Assembly (NCBI RefSeq): GCF_013363975.1
Contig: NZ_JABWGN010000006.1
Coordinates: 186,001 to 250,000, forward strand
From: Nonomuraea montanisoli
Lineage (GTDB): Bacteria; Actinomycetota; Actinomycetes; Streptosporangiales; Streptosporangiaceae
Direction of reading: 5' to 3'
DNA length: 64,000 nucleotides
Below the pieces are notes generated by a model. That model searched no databases and had not been told where the DNA came from. It was given only the letters and a program-made list of their open reading frames with translations. Below, piece by piece: positions 15,560 through 24,046 of this stretch (the first letter of the stretch is position 1; each line of letters opens with the position of its first letter). The translations under genes were made by a program, and so were the position numbers.

Positions 15560-16675
15560 CTAGCCGACCGTCAGCGTCAGCCCGTACGCCGACAGGGCCT
15601 CGTTGACCGGCTGGTGGTACGTCGTGCCGCCGATCGAGCAGTTGCCGGACCCGCCGGAGGTCGTGCCCTGGGCCTGGCTGCCCGAGATGAACGAGCCGCC
15701 CGAGTCGCCCGGCTCCGCGCACGCGCTGGTGCGGGTGAGCCCGGTGACCGTGCCCTGCGCGTAACGCACGGTGGCGTTGTGCTGCTGGATGGTGCCGCAG
15801 CGCCAGCCGGTGGTGGAGCCGGAGCGGCAGATCGAGGCGCCGACCGACGCCTGCGTGGAGCCGCGCACGGTCACGTTCGCGCCGCCGGAGCCGCGCACGT
15901 ACGGCGTCGGGGTGTTGCCGGGCGCGGCGACCCAGGCGTAGTCGTTGCCCGGGAACGACGAGCCCTGGAAGGTGCCCGTCGGGTTCGTGGTGCGGGAGCC
16001 GGCCCGGCCGCAGTGACCGGCGGTGACGAAGCCGGGGGTGCTGCCGCGGGTCACCGAGAAGCCGATGCTGCACCGGCTGGAGCCGATGTAGTACGGCGCG
16101 CCGCCGACGAGGTTGATGAACGTCTGCGGGCTCTCGCTGCTGACCTGCACGGTGACGACGCCCTGCTCGGCGCCCGCCCTCGCGGCGAGCCGGTCGCCGG
16201 AGCGCTGGTCGGGGGCGACGACGACGACCGAGTTGGTCGTCACGTCGACGTACCAGAGGTTCGCCCTGGTGCCGGCGGCGGCCTGGTCGAGCCGGTCCTT
16301 GACGGAGGTGAGCTGCGCGAGCGTCCGCGCCACCACCACGGGCTGGGCGCCCTGCGCCTCGATGGAGGCCGTGGCCGCCGGGTCGGTGGTGGCGACCATG
16401 AGCTTGGAGGCGTCGGCGTTGAGCCAGGACCCGCCGTACGAGGCGCCGAGCGTCGAGCTGAGCCGGGCCTCGGTGGCGGCGGCGCGCTGCTCGTTGGCCA
16501 GGCGGGTCAGCGCCTGCTGCTCGGTGAGGCCGAGGTCGCGCTGGAGGGCGTTCACCACTTCGCGTGGAGCTTCGTCGCCGGGAGGAGTGGGGGTGGCGAC
16601 CGCGGGGGTGAGGGGGGTGGCCAGGACGGCGGCGACGATCGTGGCGCCGACCAGGCCCATGCGCTTACTCCACAT
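15560..16675 (-). CDS. Secreted S1-family serine protease (streptogrisin / alpha-lytic type) with prodomain
   Basis: A 371-residue secreted protease. Residues 1-27 are a signal peptide ending A-V-A. Residues 35-185 form the alpha-lytic-protease prodomain that acts as folding chaperone. The mature chymotrypsin-like domain begins near G-G-A-P-Y-Y-I-G (residue 191). The triad is His221 (T-A-G-H-C-G), Asp245 (N-D-Y-A-W-V) and Ser325 (E-P-G-D-S-G-G). Cysteine pairs fit the family's disulphides (C202/C222, C283/C293, C319/C346). ATG 16675 is set by an AAAGGAG site. It acts outside the cell after autocatalytic removal of the prodomain. Confidence 0.95.
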   Translation of the reverse strand: MWSKRMGLVGATIVAAVLATPLTPAVATPTPPGDEAPREVVNALQRDLGLTEQQALTRLANEQRAAATEARLSSTLGASYGGSWLNADASKLMVATTDPAATASIEAQGAQPVVVARTLAQLTSVKDRLDQAAAGTRANLWYVDVTTNSVVVVAPDQRSGDRLAARAGAEQGVVTVQVSSESPQTFINLVGGAPYYIGSSRCSIGFSVTRGSTPGFVTAGHCGRAGSRTTNPTGTFQGSSFPGNDYAWVAAPGNTPTPYVRGSGGANVTVRGSTQASVGASICRSGSTTGWRCGTIQQHNATVRYAQGTVTGLTRTSACAEPGDSGGSFISGSQAQGTTSGGSGNCSIGGTTYHQPVNEALSAYGLTLTVG

Positions 16676-17033
16676 GTGCACTCCTTTGTGGGGGGTGCTG
16701 TCAAAGTACCGACTGGGGCGGATCCGGCTAGTCGTCAAAGGCCACCTATCACCGTGGTATGGGAGGCGGACCAGCGAACCGTCACGGACGGCAGCCCTTC
16801 CATGGCCGCCCGTGCCGATCCGTACGACGATCACCGTACGGCACCTTGATCCCGATCCCAACGACCCCGGCCCGCCCCGGCGAGCCCCTCCCGTTCGCCC
16901 CTTTGGTCCGGCTGTGAGCTCTCCCGAAGCCGGCCGCCACCGTCTTTGGACGCGGGCCGCGGCGTCTTTGGTGGGGGAGGGGGCCGACCAAGGTCTGATG
17001 TGGCGGGGGCCGCGCCCGGCCTAGCGTCGCGGC
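16676..17033. promoter_or_regulatory. 358-bp divergent intergenic region
   Basis: No gene is seen. It holds an inverted repeat CCGTACG (16820-16826) / CGTACGG (16835-16841), a direct repeat CGTCTTTGG at about 16941 and 16963, and a near-perfect CTTTGGT / ACCAAGG pair (16966-16972, 16987-16993). TAGCGT at 17022-17027 sits six bases before the DUF418 ATG, the spacing of a -10 box for a leaderless message. Which proteins bind is unknown. Confidence 0.55.
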
Positions 17034-18227
17034 ATGACGCAGCCGTCCACTCCCTCCGCCACCACGGCCGGGCGAGGTCATGAGAGCGCCCCGGCCGGGC
17101 GGGTCCACGAGGTCGACGCGGTACGCGGGTTCGCCCTCGCCGGCATCCTGGTGGCCAACATCGGCTTCCTGGCCGACCCCGGGTACGCCATGGCCGACGC
17201 CATGCCGATCTCCGAGGGGCCGGTCGCGTACGTGATCGTCGCCCTGGTCCTGACGAAGTTCTACGTGATCTTCTCGTTCCTGTTCGGCTACTCGTTCACG
17301 CTCCAGATGCGCGCCGCCGAACGCGCGGGGGCCGACGTGCGGGCCCGCACGCTGCGCCGCTGCCTCGGGCTCCTCCTCATCGGCGTCGCGCACGGCTTCC
17401 TGCTGTGGGTGGGCGACATCCTCACCCTGTACGCGCTGCTCGGCGTGGTCCTGCTGGCCCTGCGCAACCTGCGGCCGAGGACGGCCGTCATCACCGGTGC
17501 CGCGATCATCGGCACGCTCACCCTGGTGATGGCGGCGCTCGCGGCGCTGTCCGCGCTCGACCCGTCCGGCTCCCCGGCCGCCCAGGCCGACCCCGCCGAG
17601 GCCGCCCGTGTCCTGGCCCTGGCCACCGGCGGGCCGCTGGACTTCCTGCGCATGCAGGCCTCCCTGTACCCGCCCATGGCGCTCATGGTCTGGGTGTTCC
17701 AGGGGCCGATGGCGCTGGCCATGTTCCTGTTCGGCCTGGCGGCAGGCAAGACGCGGCTGCTGGAGGGGCTCGGAACGCGCACCCGCCTGCTGCGCCGCGT
17801 CCAGTGGATCGGCTTCGGCATCGGACTGCCCGGCGGCGTCCTGTACGCCTGGAGCTCCCCTCGCACCGGCGTCGTCGAGGTCGCCGGCCTCGCCGTGAAC
17901 ACCGTCACCTCGCTGCTCCTCGCCGCCGCCTACGTCGCCACGCTCGTACGGGTCATCGGCCGCTTCCCCGCCGTCGGCCGGGTCCTGGCGCCCGCCGGCC
18001 GGATGGCCGCCTCCAACTACCTCGGCCAGTCGCTGCTGATCGCCCTGGTCTTCACCGGGTACGGCCTGGCGCTCGGCGGGCGGCTGGCGCCGATCGCGGT
18101 CATGGGGGTCGCCGCCGCGATCTACGCCGTGCTGCTGACGCTGAGCGCCTGGTGGCTGCGCTCGCACCGCCTCGGGCCGGTCGAGTACGGCCTGCGCCGC
18201 CTCACGAACGGGCCATCCCGTTCTTGA
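17034..18227 (+). CDS. DUF418 integral membrane protein
   Basis: A 397-residue polytopic membrane protein with the DUF418 hallmark opening V-D-A-V-R-G-F-A-L-A-G-I-L-V-A-N, a central F-S-F-L-F-G-Y-S-F motif, and a C-terminal DUF418 block (G-R-M-A-A-S-N-Y-L-G-Q-S; S-x-W-W-L-R-S-H-R-L-G-P-V-E). About ten hydrophobic segments are visible. The fold is related to acyltransferase-3-like proteins, but no reaction is established. The start is probably leaderless. A TetR operator overlaps its stop and belongs to the next gene. Confidence 0.9.
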   Translation: MTQPSTPSATTAGRGHESAPAGRVHEVDAVRGFALAGILVANIGFLADPGYAMADAMPISEGPVAYVIVALVLTKFYVIFSFLFGYSFTLQMRAAERAGADVRARTLRRCLGLLLIGVAHGFLLWVGDILTLYALLGVVLLALRNLRPRTAVITGAAIIGTLTLVMAALAALSALDPSGSPAAQADPAEAARVLALATGGPLDFLRMQASLYPPMALMVWVFQGPMALAMFLFGLAAGKTRLLEGLGTRTRLLRRVQWIGFGIGLPGGVLYAWSSPRTGVVEVAGLAVNTVTSLLLAAAYVATLVRVIGRFPAVGRVLAPAGRMAASNYLGQSLLIALVFTGYGLALGGRLAPIAVMGVAAAIYAVLLTLSAWWLRSHRLGPVEYGLRRLTNGPSRS

Positions 18228-18240
18228 CCGAGCGCTCGGT
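18227..18240. promoter_or_regulatory. TetR operator ACCGAGCGCTCGGT
   Basis: A perfect 14-bp palindrome that abuts the stop of the DUF418 gene and lies 61 bp before the TetR start. The motif is typical of AcrR/TetR autoregulatory sites. Two AT-rich stretches downstream (near 18248 and 18266) may hold the -10 region. Confidence 0.75.
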
Positions 18241-18301
18241 TGGGAGATATATCAGGGCGTAGACATATGTAGGCGACCCGATATTCAGCCGGGAGGCGGC
18301 C

Positions 18302-18970
18302 GTGGCCCGTACCCAGGACCAGCGGCGGGCCGAGACCCGCGCCCGGCTGATCGACGCCGCCGCCGACCTGTTCGCCCGCAAGGGCTTCCACGCCGTCTCC
18401 GCCGAGGCCGTGGCCGAGGCGGCCGGCCGCACCACCGGCGCCCTCTACAACCACTTCGGCGGCAAGGAGGGACTGCTGCTGGCCCTGCTGGAGGTGTGGA
18501 AGGACCAGACGGCGGCCGAGCTGCTCGCCGGGTTCGAGGACGTCACCGGGCTCGACGAGCGGCTGGCGGCCCTGTTCGAGGTGCTCACCCGCGACGACGG
18601 TGATCGCGGTGCGTCATGGCTCCTGCTGGAGATGGAGCTGTGGCTGCACGGCGCGCGCGATCCCGAGATCGGCGAGCCCCTCGCCCGCAGGTACGCCGGC
18701 ATCCGCGCCCGGCTGGCCGAAGGGCTGGCCGACTGGGCCGACACGGCGGGGGTGCCCCTGCGGCGCTCGCCCGAGCGGACGGCCACGGCCGTGCTCGGGG
18801 TGCTGATCGGCTGCGCGGTGCAGCACCGTCTCGACCCGCCGGCGGTCGAGACCCGGGCCGTCGTCGAGGGCCTGCGCGACCTGCTCGGCCTCCCGGACGG
18901 CCCACCGCACGACCACCACCTCTCCCGACTCGCGCCGAAAGGGGAGCACCCATGCGGATCAACCTGTTAG
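18302..18970 (+). CDS. TetR-family regulator upstream of P450
   Basis: A 222-residue TetR/AcrR protein: R-A-E-T-R-A-R-L-I-D-A-A-A-D-L-F-A-R-K-G-F, then the recognition helix T-T-G-A-L-Y-N-H-F. GTG 18302 has a GGGAGG site. Its 3' end overlaps the P450 start by 19 bp, so the two are cotranscribed and coupled. It probably represses itself and the P450 through the palindrome at 18227 and is released by a P450 substrate; this is inference. Confidence 0.92.
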   Translation: MARTQDQRRAETRARLIDAAADLFARKGFHAVSAEAVAEAAGRTTGALYNHFGGKEGLLLALLEVWKDQTAAELLAGFEDVTGLDERLAALFEVLTRDDGDRGASWLLLEMELWLHGARDPEIGEPLARRYAGIRARLAEGLADWADTAGVPLRRSPERTATAVLGVLIGCAVQHRLDPPAVETRAVVEGLRDLLGLPDGPPHDHHLSRLAPKGEHPCGSTC

Positions 18971-20163
18971 AGGACGCCTGGGAGCAAGCAGTACCGCACG
19001 AGCAGTTCGCCTACCTCCGCCGCCACGCCCCCGTCCACTGGCACGACATCCCCGGCGACACCGGCTTCTGGGCCGTGACCCGCTACCACGACGTCAAGGC
19101 GATCAGCCGGGACACCCGCACCTGGTCCACCGAGGTGGGCACGGCGTTCCTGCGCGACCAGACCCCGGAGTTCATCGAGGTCGCCAGCCTCATGCTGCTC
19201 AACATGGACCCGCCCAAGCAGACCCGCTACCGCCGCCTGGTCAGCGCCGGCTTCACCCCGCGTACGATCGCCCGGCTCAAGGACCAGGTGCGGCGCCGGG
19301 CCGAGCGCATCGCCGACGGCGTCCTCGACAAGGGCGGCGAGGTCGAGTTCGTCACCGACGTCGCCGAGTACCTCCCGCTGCAGATGATCTGCGACCTCAT
19401 CGGGGTCCCCGAGGAGGACCACGCGATGATCTTCGAGTGGTCCAACCGCATGGTCGGCTTCCAGGACCCCGACTTCCGCACGACCCCCGAGGACGGGGAG
19501 ATCGCCGCCGCCGAGATCTTCCAGTACTGCGACGGCCTGGTCGAGCAGCGGCGCAAGCACCCCCGCGACGACATCCTCACCAGCCTGGTCCAGGCCGAGA
19601 TCGACGGCGACCGGCTGACCCGCGAGGAGATCGACGCGTTCTTCGTCATCCTCTGCGTCGCGGGCAACGAGACGACCCGCAACCTCATCGCGCACGCCAT
19701 GAACGCCCTCATCGAGCATCCGGCCAGCTACCGCGAGCTGTCGGCCGGCCTGGGCGACGACAAGCTGTGGCACACCGCCACCGAGGAGTTCCTGCGCTGG
19801 GGGTCGTCCATCCACAACTTCCGGCGTACGGCGACGCGCGACACCGAGCTGCACGGGCAGCGCATCGCCGAGGGGGAGAAGGTGGTCACGTTCTACATGT
19901 CGGCCAACCGGGACGAGACCGTCTTCCCCGACCCGTACACCTTCGACATCCGGCGCGACCCCAACGACCACGTGACGTTCGGCGGCGGCGGCCCGCACTT
20001 CTGCCTGGGCGCCAACCTGGCGCGGCTGCAGATCACCTGCATGATCAGGGAGCTGCTGCGCCGCTTCCCGGCGGCCGAGCACGCCGGGCCGGTCCGGCGG
20101 ATGCGCTCCGACTTCATCAACGGCATCAAGCACATGCCGGTCCGCTTCACGACCGCCGCCTGA
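18952..20163 (+). CDS. Cytochrome P450 (CYP124/125/142-like)
   Basis: A 403-residue soluble bacterial P450. Seen: the I-helix oxygen-activation motif A-G-N-E-T-T-R-N, the K-helix E-F-L-R (E-x-x-R), and the haem-binding loop F-G-G-G-G-P-H-F-C-L-G near the C-terminus. Features such as F-R-R-T-A-T-R-D-T-E-L and Y-M-S-A-N-R-D-E recall the actinobacterial group acting on sterol side chains and branched lipids, but the true substrate is not readable. No ferredoxin or reductase gene lies beside it. ATG 18952 follows AAAGGGGAG inside the end of the TetR gene. Confidence 0.93.
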   Translation: MRINLLEDAWEQAVPHEQFAYLRRHAPVHWHDIPGDTGFWAVTRYHDVKAISRDTRTWSTEVGTAFLRDQTPEFIEVASLMLLNMDPPKQTRYRRLVSAGFTPRTIARLKDQVRRRAERIADGVLDKGGEVEFVTDVAEYLPLQMICDLIGVPEEDHAMIFEWSNRMVGFQDPDFRTTPEDGEIAAAEIFQYCDGLVEQRRKHPRDDILTSLVQAEIDGDRLTREEIDAFFVILCVAGNETTRNLIAHAMNALIEHPASYRELSAGLGDDKLWHTATEEFLRWGSSIHNFRRTATRDTELHGQRIAEGEKVVTFYMSANRDETVFPDPYTFDIRRDPNDHVTFGGGGPHFCLGANLARLQITCMIRELLRRFPAAEHAGPVRRMRSDFINGIKHMPVRFTTAA

Positions 20164-20193
20164 ACGGTCCGGGAGCCCCCGCCGAGGGGGCAT

Positions 20194-20233
20194 GGGCCCG
20201 CCCGCACGGTCCCCCCTCCGTGCGGGCGGGCCC
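20194..20233. terminator. 16-bp perfect hairpin terminator
   Basis: Arms GGGCCCGCCCGCACGG (20194-20209) and its exact complement (20218-20233) enclose an 8-base C-rich loop. It lies between the convergent P450 and winged-helix genes and would serve both. A partial further copy of the arm sequence follows to about 20262. Confidence 0.88.
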
Positions 20234-20267
20234 GTCCGCACGGAGGCGGGCGGGCCCGCCCGCGCGC

Positions 20268-20585
20268 TCAGTCGGGGGCTCCGGGCTGGTCGCGGTGGGT
20301 GAACATGTCGATCAGCGCCCGCACCGGCATGTCGGCCTCCGTGTGGTGCCGGAAGCGCCGGTCGGCGTTGATGCTGTAGTGGTTGCGCCGGCCCACGCGG
20401 ACGGGGTCGAGGTAGCCCGCCTCCCGCAGGTCCGTGACGATGCCCTGCGCCGACCGCTCGGTGATCCCGATCGTCGCCGCGATCTCGCGGACGCGCACCT
20501 CGGGATTGCGGGCGATCTCCAGCAGCACGCGCGCGTGATTGGTGAGGAAGGTCCAGCGGGACTGGCCGCCGGTGGTGTTGCCCAT
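20268..20585 (-). CDS. Small winged-helix transcriptional regulator
   Basis: A 105-residue ArsR/MarR-like single-domain regulator: W-T-F-L-T-N-H-A-R-V-L-L-E-I-A-R, then R-E-I-A-A-T-I-G-I-T-E-R-S-A-Q and the wing G-R-R-N-H-Y-S-I-N. No metal-binding cysteines of metal-sensing ArsR proteins are present. The ATG at 20585 has an upstream GGAG; the longer open frame to 20675 crosses a dyad and is unlikely. An inverted repeat at 20639 lies upstream, shared with the divergent STAS gene. Confidence 0.85.
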   Translation of the reverse strand: MGNTTGGQSRWTFLTNHARVLLEIARNPEVRVREIAATIGITERSAQGIVTDLREAGYLDPVRVGRRNHYSINADRRFRHHTEADMPVRALIDMFTHRDQPGAPD

Positions 20586-20638
20586 CAAACTCACTCCGTA
20601 GGCCCGGGCGGAGATCTGGACCCGGCTGGGTGTCGCCC

Positions 20639-20661
20639 AAGATTTTATAGCGAAAAATCTT
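20639..20661. promoter_or_regulatory. Inverted repeat AAGATTTT-N7-AAAATCTT
   Basis: Perfect 8-bp arms in an AT-rich island 54 bp before the winged-helix start and about 100 bp before the STAS gene. Its size suits a dimeric winged-helix repressor. The AT-rich sequence is striking in this genome. Confidence 0.7.
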
Positions 20662-20762
20662 TCCTGTATTCTCATACACGCTTACCCTTGGGGCCTACAA
20701 GAAGCGCCGCGAAGATTGGCGATCTCCCGTAAGAAGGGCGACCGGCAAGGGGAGGCGACGAC

Positions 20763-21107
20763 ATGCTCAAAGGCGACAGCCCGCTCCTGCGGGGCGAGGC
20801 CCCGGCGGACGACCGGGTCCTGTACGTCGACGGGCTCCTGCGCGTCACCTCGGCCGAGCGCTCGGGCGTGCCCTCGGTCGCGCTCGTCGGCGAGATCGAC
20901 CGCACCAACAGTCCCGCCCTGGCGCGCGTCCTGCGCGAGGCCGCCGGGTTCGGCGGGAGGCTGGTGATCGACGCGGCGCGGCTGTCGTTCGTCGACGTCT
21001 CCGGCGTGCGCGTGCTGCTCGGGCTCGTCCGCGAGGGCGCGGCCACGGTGAGCGAGGTGCCCGCCCAGCTGCGCCGCCTGCTGGCCATGCTCCACCAGAC
21101 CCTGTAG
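20763..21107 (+). CDS. STAS-domain protein (anti-sigma antagonist-like), first of pair
   Basis: A 114-residue protein with a STAS fold: S-V-A-L-V-G-E-I-D-R-T-N-S, then R-L-V-I-D-A-A-R-L-S-F-V-D-V-S-G-V-R-V-L. Ser in D-V-S-G is where anti-anti-sigma factors of the SpoIIAA/RsbV type are phosphorylated. The C-terminus is shorter than usual. ATG 20763 has an AAGGGGAGG site. Another STAS gene follows 25 bp later. No anti-sigma kinase gene is in the window, so its partner must be elsewhere. Confidence 0.85.
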   Translation: MLKGDSPLLRGEAPADDRVLYVDGLLRVTSAERSGVPSVALVGEIDRTNSPALARVLREAAGFGGRLVIDAARLSFVDVSGVRVLLGLVREGAATVSEVPAQLRRLLAMLHQTL

Positions 21108-21132
21108 CCGACCGGCAGAGCGCGAGGACCCG

Positions 21133-21492
21133 ATGACCATGCTGAACCTCACCACCCGGCGATTGCCCGGCGCGAGCGTGATCGCCGTCGGCGGCGAGGT
21201 GGACGCCGTGACCGCCGACCAGCTCGAGGACTTCATCCGCGGCGCGTGCCCCGGCGCGGGGGAGCGGCTGGTGCTGGACCTGAGCGAGATGCCGTTCATG
21301 GCCAGCCCGGGCCTGCGCGTGCTCATCACCGCCGACGCCCTCCTCCGCGACGCCGGGGGCAGCCTGCACCTGGCCGGGATGCGACCCGCGCCGGCCCGCC
21401 TCCTGGAGATCACCGGCACGGCCGACGTGCTGCGGATCCACGCCACGGTCGACCACGCCCTCACCGCTCCCCTGGACGCGCAGGGCGCCTGA
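21133..21492 (+). CDS. STAS-domain anti-sigma factor antagonist, second of pair
   Basis: A 119-residue STAS protein: S-V-I-A-V-G-G-E-V-D-A-V-T-A, L-V-L-D-L-S-E-M-P-F-M-A-S-P-G-L-R-V-L. The phospho-acceptor Ser is kept, but the residue before it is Ala where many family members have Asp or a related residue. Divergence from the first copy suggests distinct partners. In this family the unphosphorylated protein sequesters an anti-sigma kinase and frees a sigma factor. Confidence 0.87.
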   Translation: MTMLNLTTRRLPGASVIAVGGEVDAVTADQLEDFIRGACPGAGERLVLDLSEMPFMASPGLRVLITADALLRDAGGSLHLAGMRPAPARLLEITGTADVLRIHATVDHALTAPLDAQGA

Positions 21493-21654
21493 CCGGGCTC
21501 CCCCACGGTCCACCCCGCACCAAGAGCCGCAGCCACAACATTTACCGCAGCAAGAGCCTCATGCGCCCCTACATCAGTACTGTCGGTATATAACGCACTC
21601 CGCAGCGTCATCGATAGAGTGTGGCTTGAAGGCAGTCTTTCGGGGGGATTCGCC

Positions 21655-22068
21655 ATGACCTATCAAGCGCGGCACCACGTCACCGGCTGGGTGGGCTGGG
21701 TGTGGTTCGCGGCCGTCATGATCATCATGTCGGGCCTGTTCAACGTGATCTCCGGCCTGTACGCCATCTTCAGCGGCGACTTCTACGTCGAGACGGCCCG
21801 GCGGCTGTTCCTGTTCAACCTCACGGGGTGGGGATGGGTGCACCTGCTGCTGGGGATCCTGCTGTTCGTGGTCGGCGTCGCCCTGATGGTCGGGCAGACG
21901 TGGGCGCGCGTCATCGGGGTCATCCTCGTCATGCTCAACGCGATCACGCAGCTCATCTGGATCGCCGTCAACCCCTGGTGGTCGCTCGTCGTCATCGCGG
22001 TGGACCTGGTCGTCCTGTACGCGCTCATCGTCCACGGCCGCGAGGCGAAGGAGATGGCCGAAGGCTGA
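21655..22068 (+). CDS. Four-helix membrane protein (DUF7144-like)
   Basis: A 137-residue integral membrane protein with four hydrophobic helices. It contains G-W-V-G-W-V-W-F-A-A, a turn Y-A-I-F-S-G-D-F-Y-V, and F-N-L-T-G-W-G-W-V-H-L-L-L-G, features of the actinobacterial DUF7144 family. No function is known. ATG 21655 follows a GGGGGGA site; the frame upstream is open but lacks one. It stands alone on the strand. Confidence 0.85.
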   Translation: MTYQARHHVTGWVGWVWFAAVMIIMSGLFNVISGLYAIFSGDFYVETARRLFLFNLTGWGWVHLLLGILLFVVGVALMVGQTWARVIGVILVMLNAITQLIWIAVNPWWSLVVIAVDLVVLYALIVHGREAKEMAEG

Positions 22069-22218
22069 GAACACTCGCCCGGCGCGCGGCCGTCACCTCC
22101 CTGACACCGCGTGCCGGGCCTCTCCGTGTCCGCGCCCAGGGCGGGGGAAAGCGGATGAAAGCCGACGTATAACCTCGTCTCGGTTGATCTGGGTTGAGTC
22201 GTCGGTCGGGGGAGTGGC

Positions 22219-22980
22219 GTGCCGCTGGAACAGGTGCTCGTGTTGCTGGTGGCCGCGGCCGGCGCGGGATGGGTCGACGCGGTCGTGGGCGGCGGCGGAC
22301 TGCTCCAGCTCCCGGCGATGATGCTGGCCGGGGTGCCGCCCGTCCCGGCCATGGCCACCAACAAGCTGTCGTCCGTGTTCGGGACGGCGTCCGCCGCCGT
22401 GGCCTACGCCCGAACCACCAAGCTGGACCGCCAGGTGGCGCTGCCCGGCGCCGGGCTCGCCGTGGTCAGCGCCGGCCTCGGCGCCTCGGCCGCGGCCGCC
22501 GTCTCCGCCGAGGTGCTGCGACCGGTCGTGATGGCGGTGCTGCTGACCGTGGCCGCCTTCGTGACGTTACGGCCCGCGCTCGGCGCCGTGCCGCAGCCCC
22601 ACCTGCGTACCCGCGGCCGGATCACGGCCGCCGTGACGGTCGCGGGCGTCGGCGTCGCCTTCTACGACGGCATCATGGGCCCCGGCACCGGGACCTTCCT
22701 CATCATCGCGTTCACCACGATCCTCGGCCTCGACTTCGTCTCCGCGTCGGCGTCCGCCAAGATCATCAACACCGCGACGAACCTGGGCGCGCTGTTCGTC
22801 TTCGCCTGGCAGGGGCACGTGCTGTGGGGCCTCGGGCTCGGCATGGCGCTGTGCAACATCGCCGGCGCGCAGGTCGGGGCACGGATGGCGCTGCGGCGCG
22901 GCACGGGATTCGTGCGGATCGTGCTGCTGGTCGTCGTCGTGGCCATGGTGATCCGGCTCGGCTGGCAGCAGTTCACCTGA
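22219..22980 (+). CDS. TSUP-family (TauE/SafE) transporter
   Basis: A 253-residue membrane protein of the sulfite-exporter TauE/SafE family. Two repeated halves each contain a Gly-rich motif: G-A-G-W-V-D-A-V-V-G-G-G-G near the start, and Y-D-G-I-M-G-P-G-T-G-T-F at the centre. The segment M-A-T-N-K-L-S-S-V-F-G-T is also typical. Members export sulfite, sulfoacetate or other small organic anions; the substrate here is unknown. GTG 22219 has a GGGGGAG site. Confidence 0.92.
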   Translation: MPLEQVLVLLVAAAGAGWVDAVVGGGGLLQLPAMMLAGVPPVPAMATNKLSSVFGTASAAVAYARTTKLDRQVALPGAGLAVVSAGLGASAAAAVSAEVLRPVVMAVLLTVAAFVTLRPALGAVPQPHLRTRGRITAAVTVAGVGVAFYDGIMGPGTGTFLIIAFTTILGLDFVSASASAKIINTATNLGALFVFAWQGHVLWGLGLGMALCNIAGAQVGARMALRRGTGFVRIVLLVVVVAMVIRLGWQQFT

Positions 22981-23021
22981 CTGACGCTCCCGGGGGCCCG
23001 CGCGGGGGCGCCGGCCGTCCC

Positions 23022-23027
23022 TAGACT
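23022..23027 (+). promoter_or_regulatory. Probable -10 box (TAGACT) for leaderless WYL gene
   Basis: TAGACT ends exactly six bases before the ATG at 23034, and no Shine-Dalgarno is present. This is the spacing of a -10 element whose transcript begins at the start codon. Confidence 0.6.
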
Positions 23028-23033
23028 GGCGGC

Positions 23034-24005
23034 ATGCGCGCCAGCCGCCTCCTGTCCCTCCTCCTGCTCCTGCAGACGCGCGGGCGCATGACCGCCACCG
23101 AGCTGGCCGAGGAGCTGGAGGTGTCCGTCCGCACCGTCTACCGCGACGTGGAGGCGCTGTCCGCCGCCGGCGTGCCCGTCTACGCCGACCGCGGCCCGGC
23201 CGGCGGCTACCAGCTCCTCGACGGCTACCGCACCCGCCTGAACGGCCTGACCGCCGAGGAGGCGTCCTCGCTGTTCCTCGCGGGCCTGCCCGGCCCGGCC
23301 GCCGAGCTGGGCCTGGCCGACGTGGCGGCCACCGCCGAGCTGAAGCTGCTCGCCGCCCTCCCGCCCGAGCCCCGCTCGTACGCCTCGCGCATGCGCGAGC
23401 GCTTCCTGCTCGACGTGCCCGGCTGGTACCGCGGCCCGGACGAGGCCCCCCACCTGAGCGCGGTGGCCGAGGCGGTGTGGGACCTGCGGCCGATCCGGAT
23501 GACCTACCGGCGCTGGGGCAACCAGGAGGTCGAGCGGATGGTCCACCCGTACGGGCTGGTCCTGAAGGGCGGCTCCTGGTACCTGGTCGCCGCCCCGCCC
23601 GGCGGGACGCCGCGCACCTACCGCGTCTCGCGGGTCCTGACGCTGGAGACGCTGCCCGGCCGCTTCGAGCGGCCCGAGGGCTTCGACCTGACGGAGTTCT
23701 GGCACGCGTACGCCAAGGAGTTCCGCGAGCGCATGTACACCGCCGAGGCCGTCGTCCGGCTGGCCCCCGGCGCCGACGGCCTGTTCTCGTACACGATGGG
23801 CGGCGACGTCGTGGCCGCCGCGATGGAGGAGGCCGGGCCGGCCGACGCCGACGGCTGGCGCACGCTGACCGTGCCCGTCGAGTCGCTGCGGCACGGCCGC
23901 TGGATGCTGCTGCGCATGGGCGCGCTGGTGGAGGTGGTGGGGCCGCCGGAGCTGCGCGAGCTGATGGCCGAGGCGGTCGCCGAGCTGGCCAAGATGTACG
24001 GCTGA
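23034..24005 (+). CDS. WYL-domain transcriptional regulator
   Basis: A 323-residue regulator with an N-terminal HTH_11 domain (M-T-A-T-E-L-A-E-E-L-E-V-S-V-R-T-V-Y-R-D), a linker, and a WYL domain in which the motif reads G-G-S-W-Y-L-V-A. A WCX-like C-terminal domain follows. WYL proteins sense small molecules or nucleic-acid ligands and can activate or repress. It is followed 41 bp later by a small HTH gene with its own probable leaderless promoter. Target genes are not evident; the TSUP gene upstream is on the same strand. Confidence 0.92.
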   Translation: MRASRLLSLLLLLQTRGRMTATELAEELEVSVRTVYRDVEALSAAGVPVYADRGPAGGYQLLDGYRTRLNGLTAEEASSLFLAGLPGPAAELGLADVAATAELKLLAALPPEPRSYASRMRERFLLDVPGWYRGPDEAPHLSAVAEAVWDLRPIRMTYRRWGNQEVERMVHPYGLVLKGGSWYLVAAPPGGTPRTYRVSRVLTLETLPGRFERPEGFDLTEFWHAYAKEFRERMYTAEAVVRLAPGADGLFSYTMGGDVVAAAMEEAGPADADGWRTLTVPVESLRHGRWMLLRMGALVEVVGPPELRELMAEAVAELAKMYG

Positions 24006-24034
24006 CGGATGAGAGGTTTCCCCGCGGGTTCGTC

Positions 24035-24040
24035 TACCGT
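24035..24040 (+). promoter_or_regulatory. Probable -10 box (TACCGT) for leaderless small HTH gene
   Basis: TACCGT is six bases before the ATG at 24047, with no ribosome-binding site between, matching the pattern seen before 17034, 23034 and 48731. Confidence 0.5.
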
Positions 24041-24046
24041 TGGGGC

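Noticed and set aside
18302..20163. TetR plus P450 as a biosynthetic gene cluster
   Set aside because: No synthase, ligase or tailoring genes lie around; it is a two-gene regulatory-enzyme unit.
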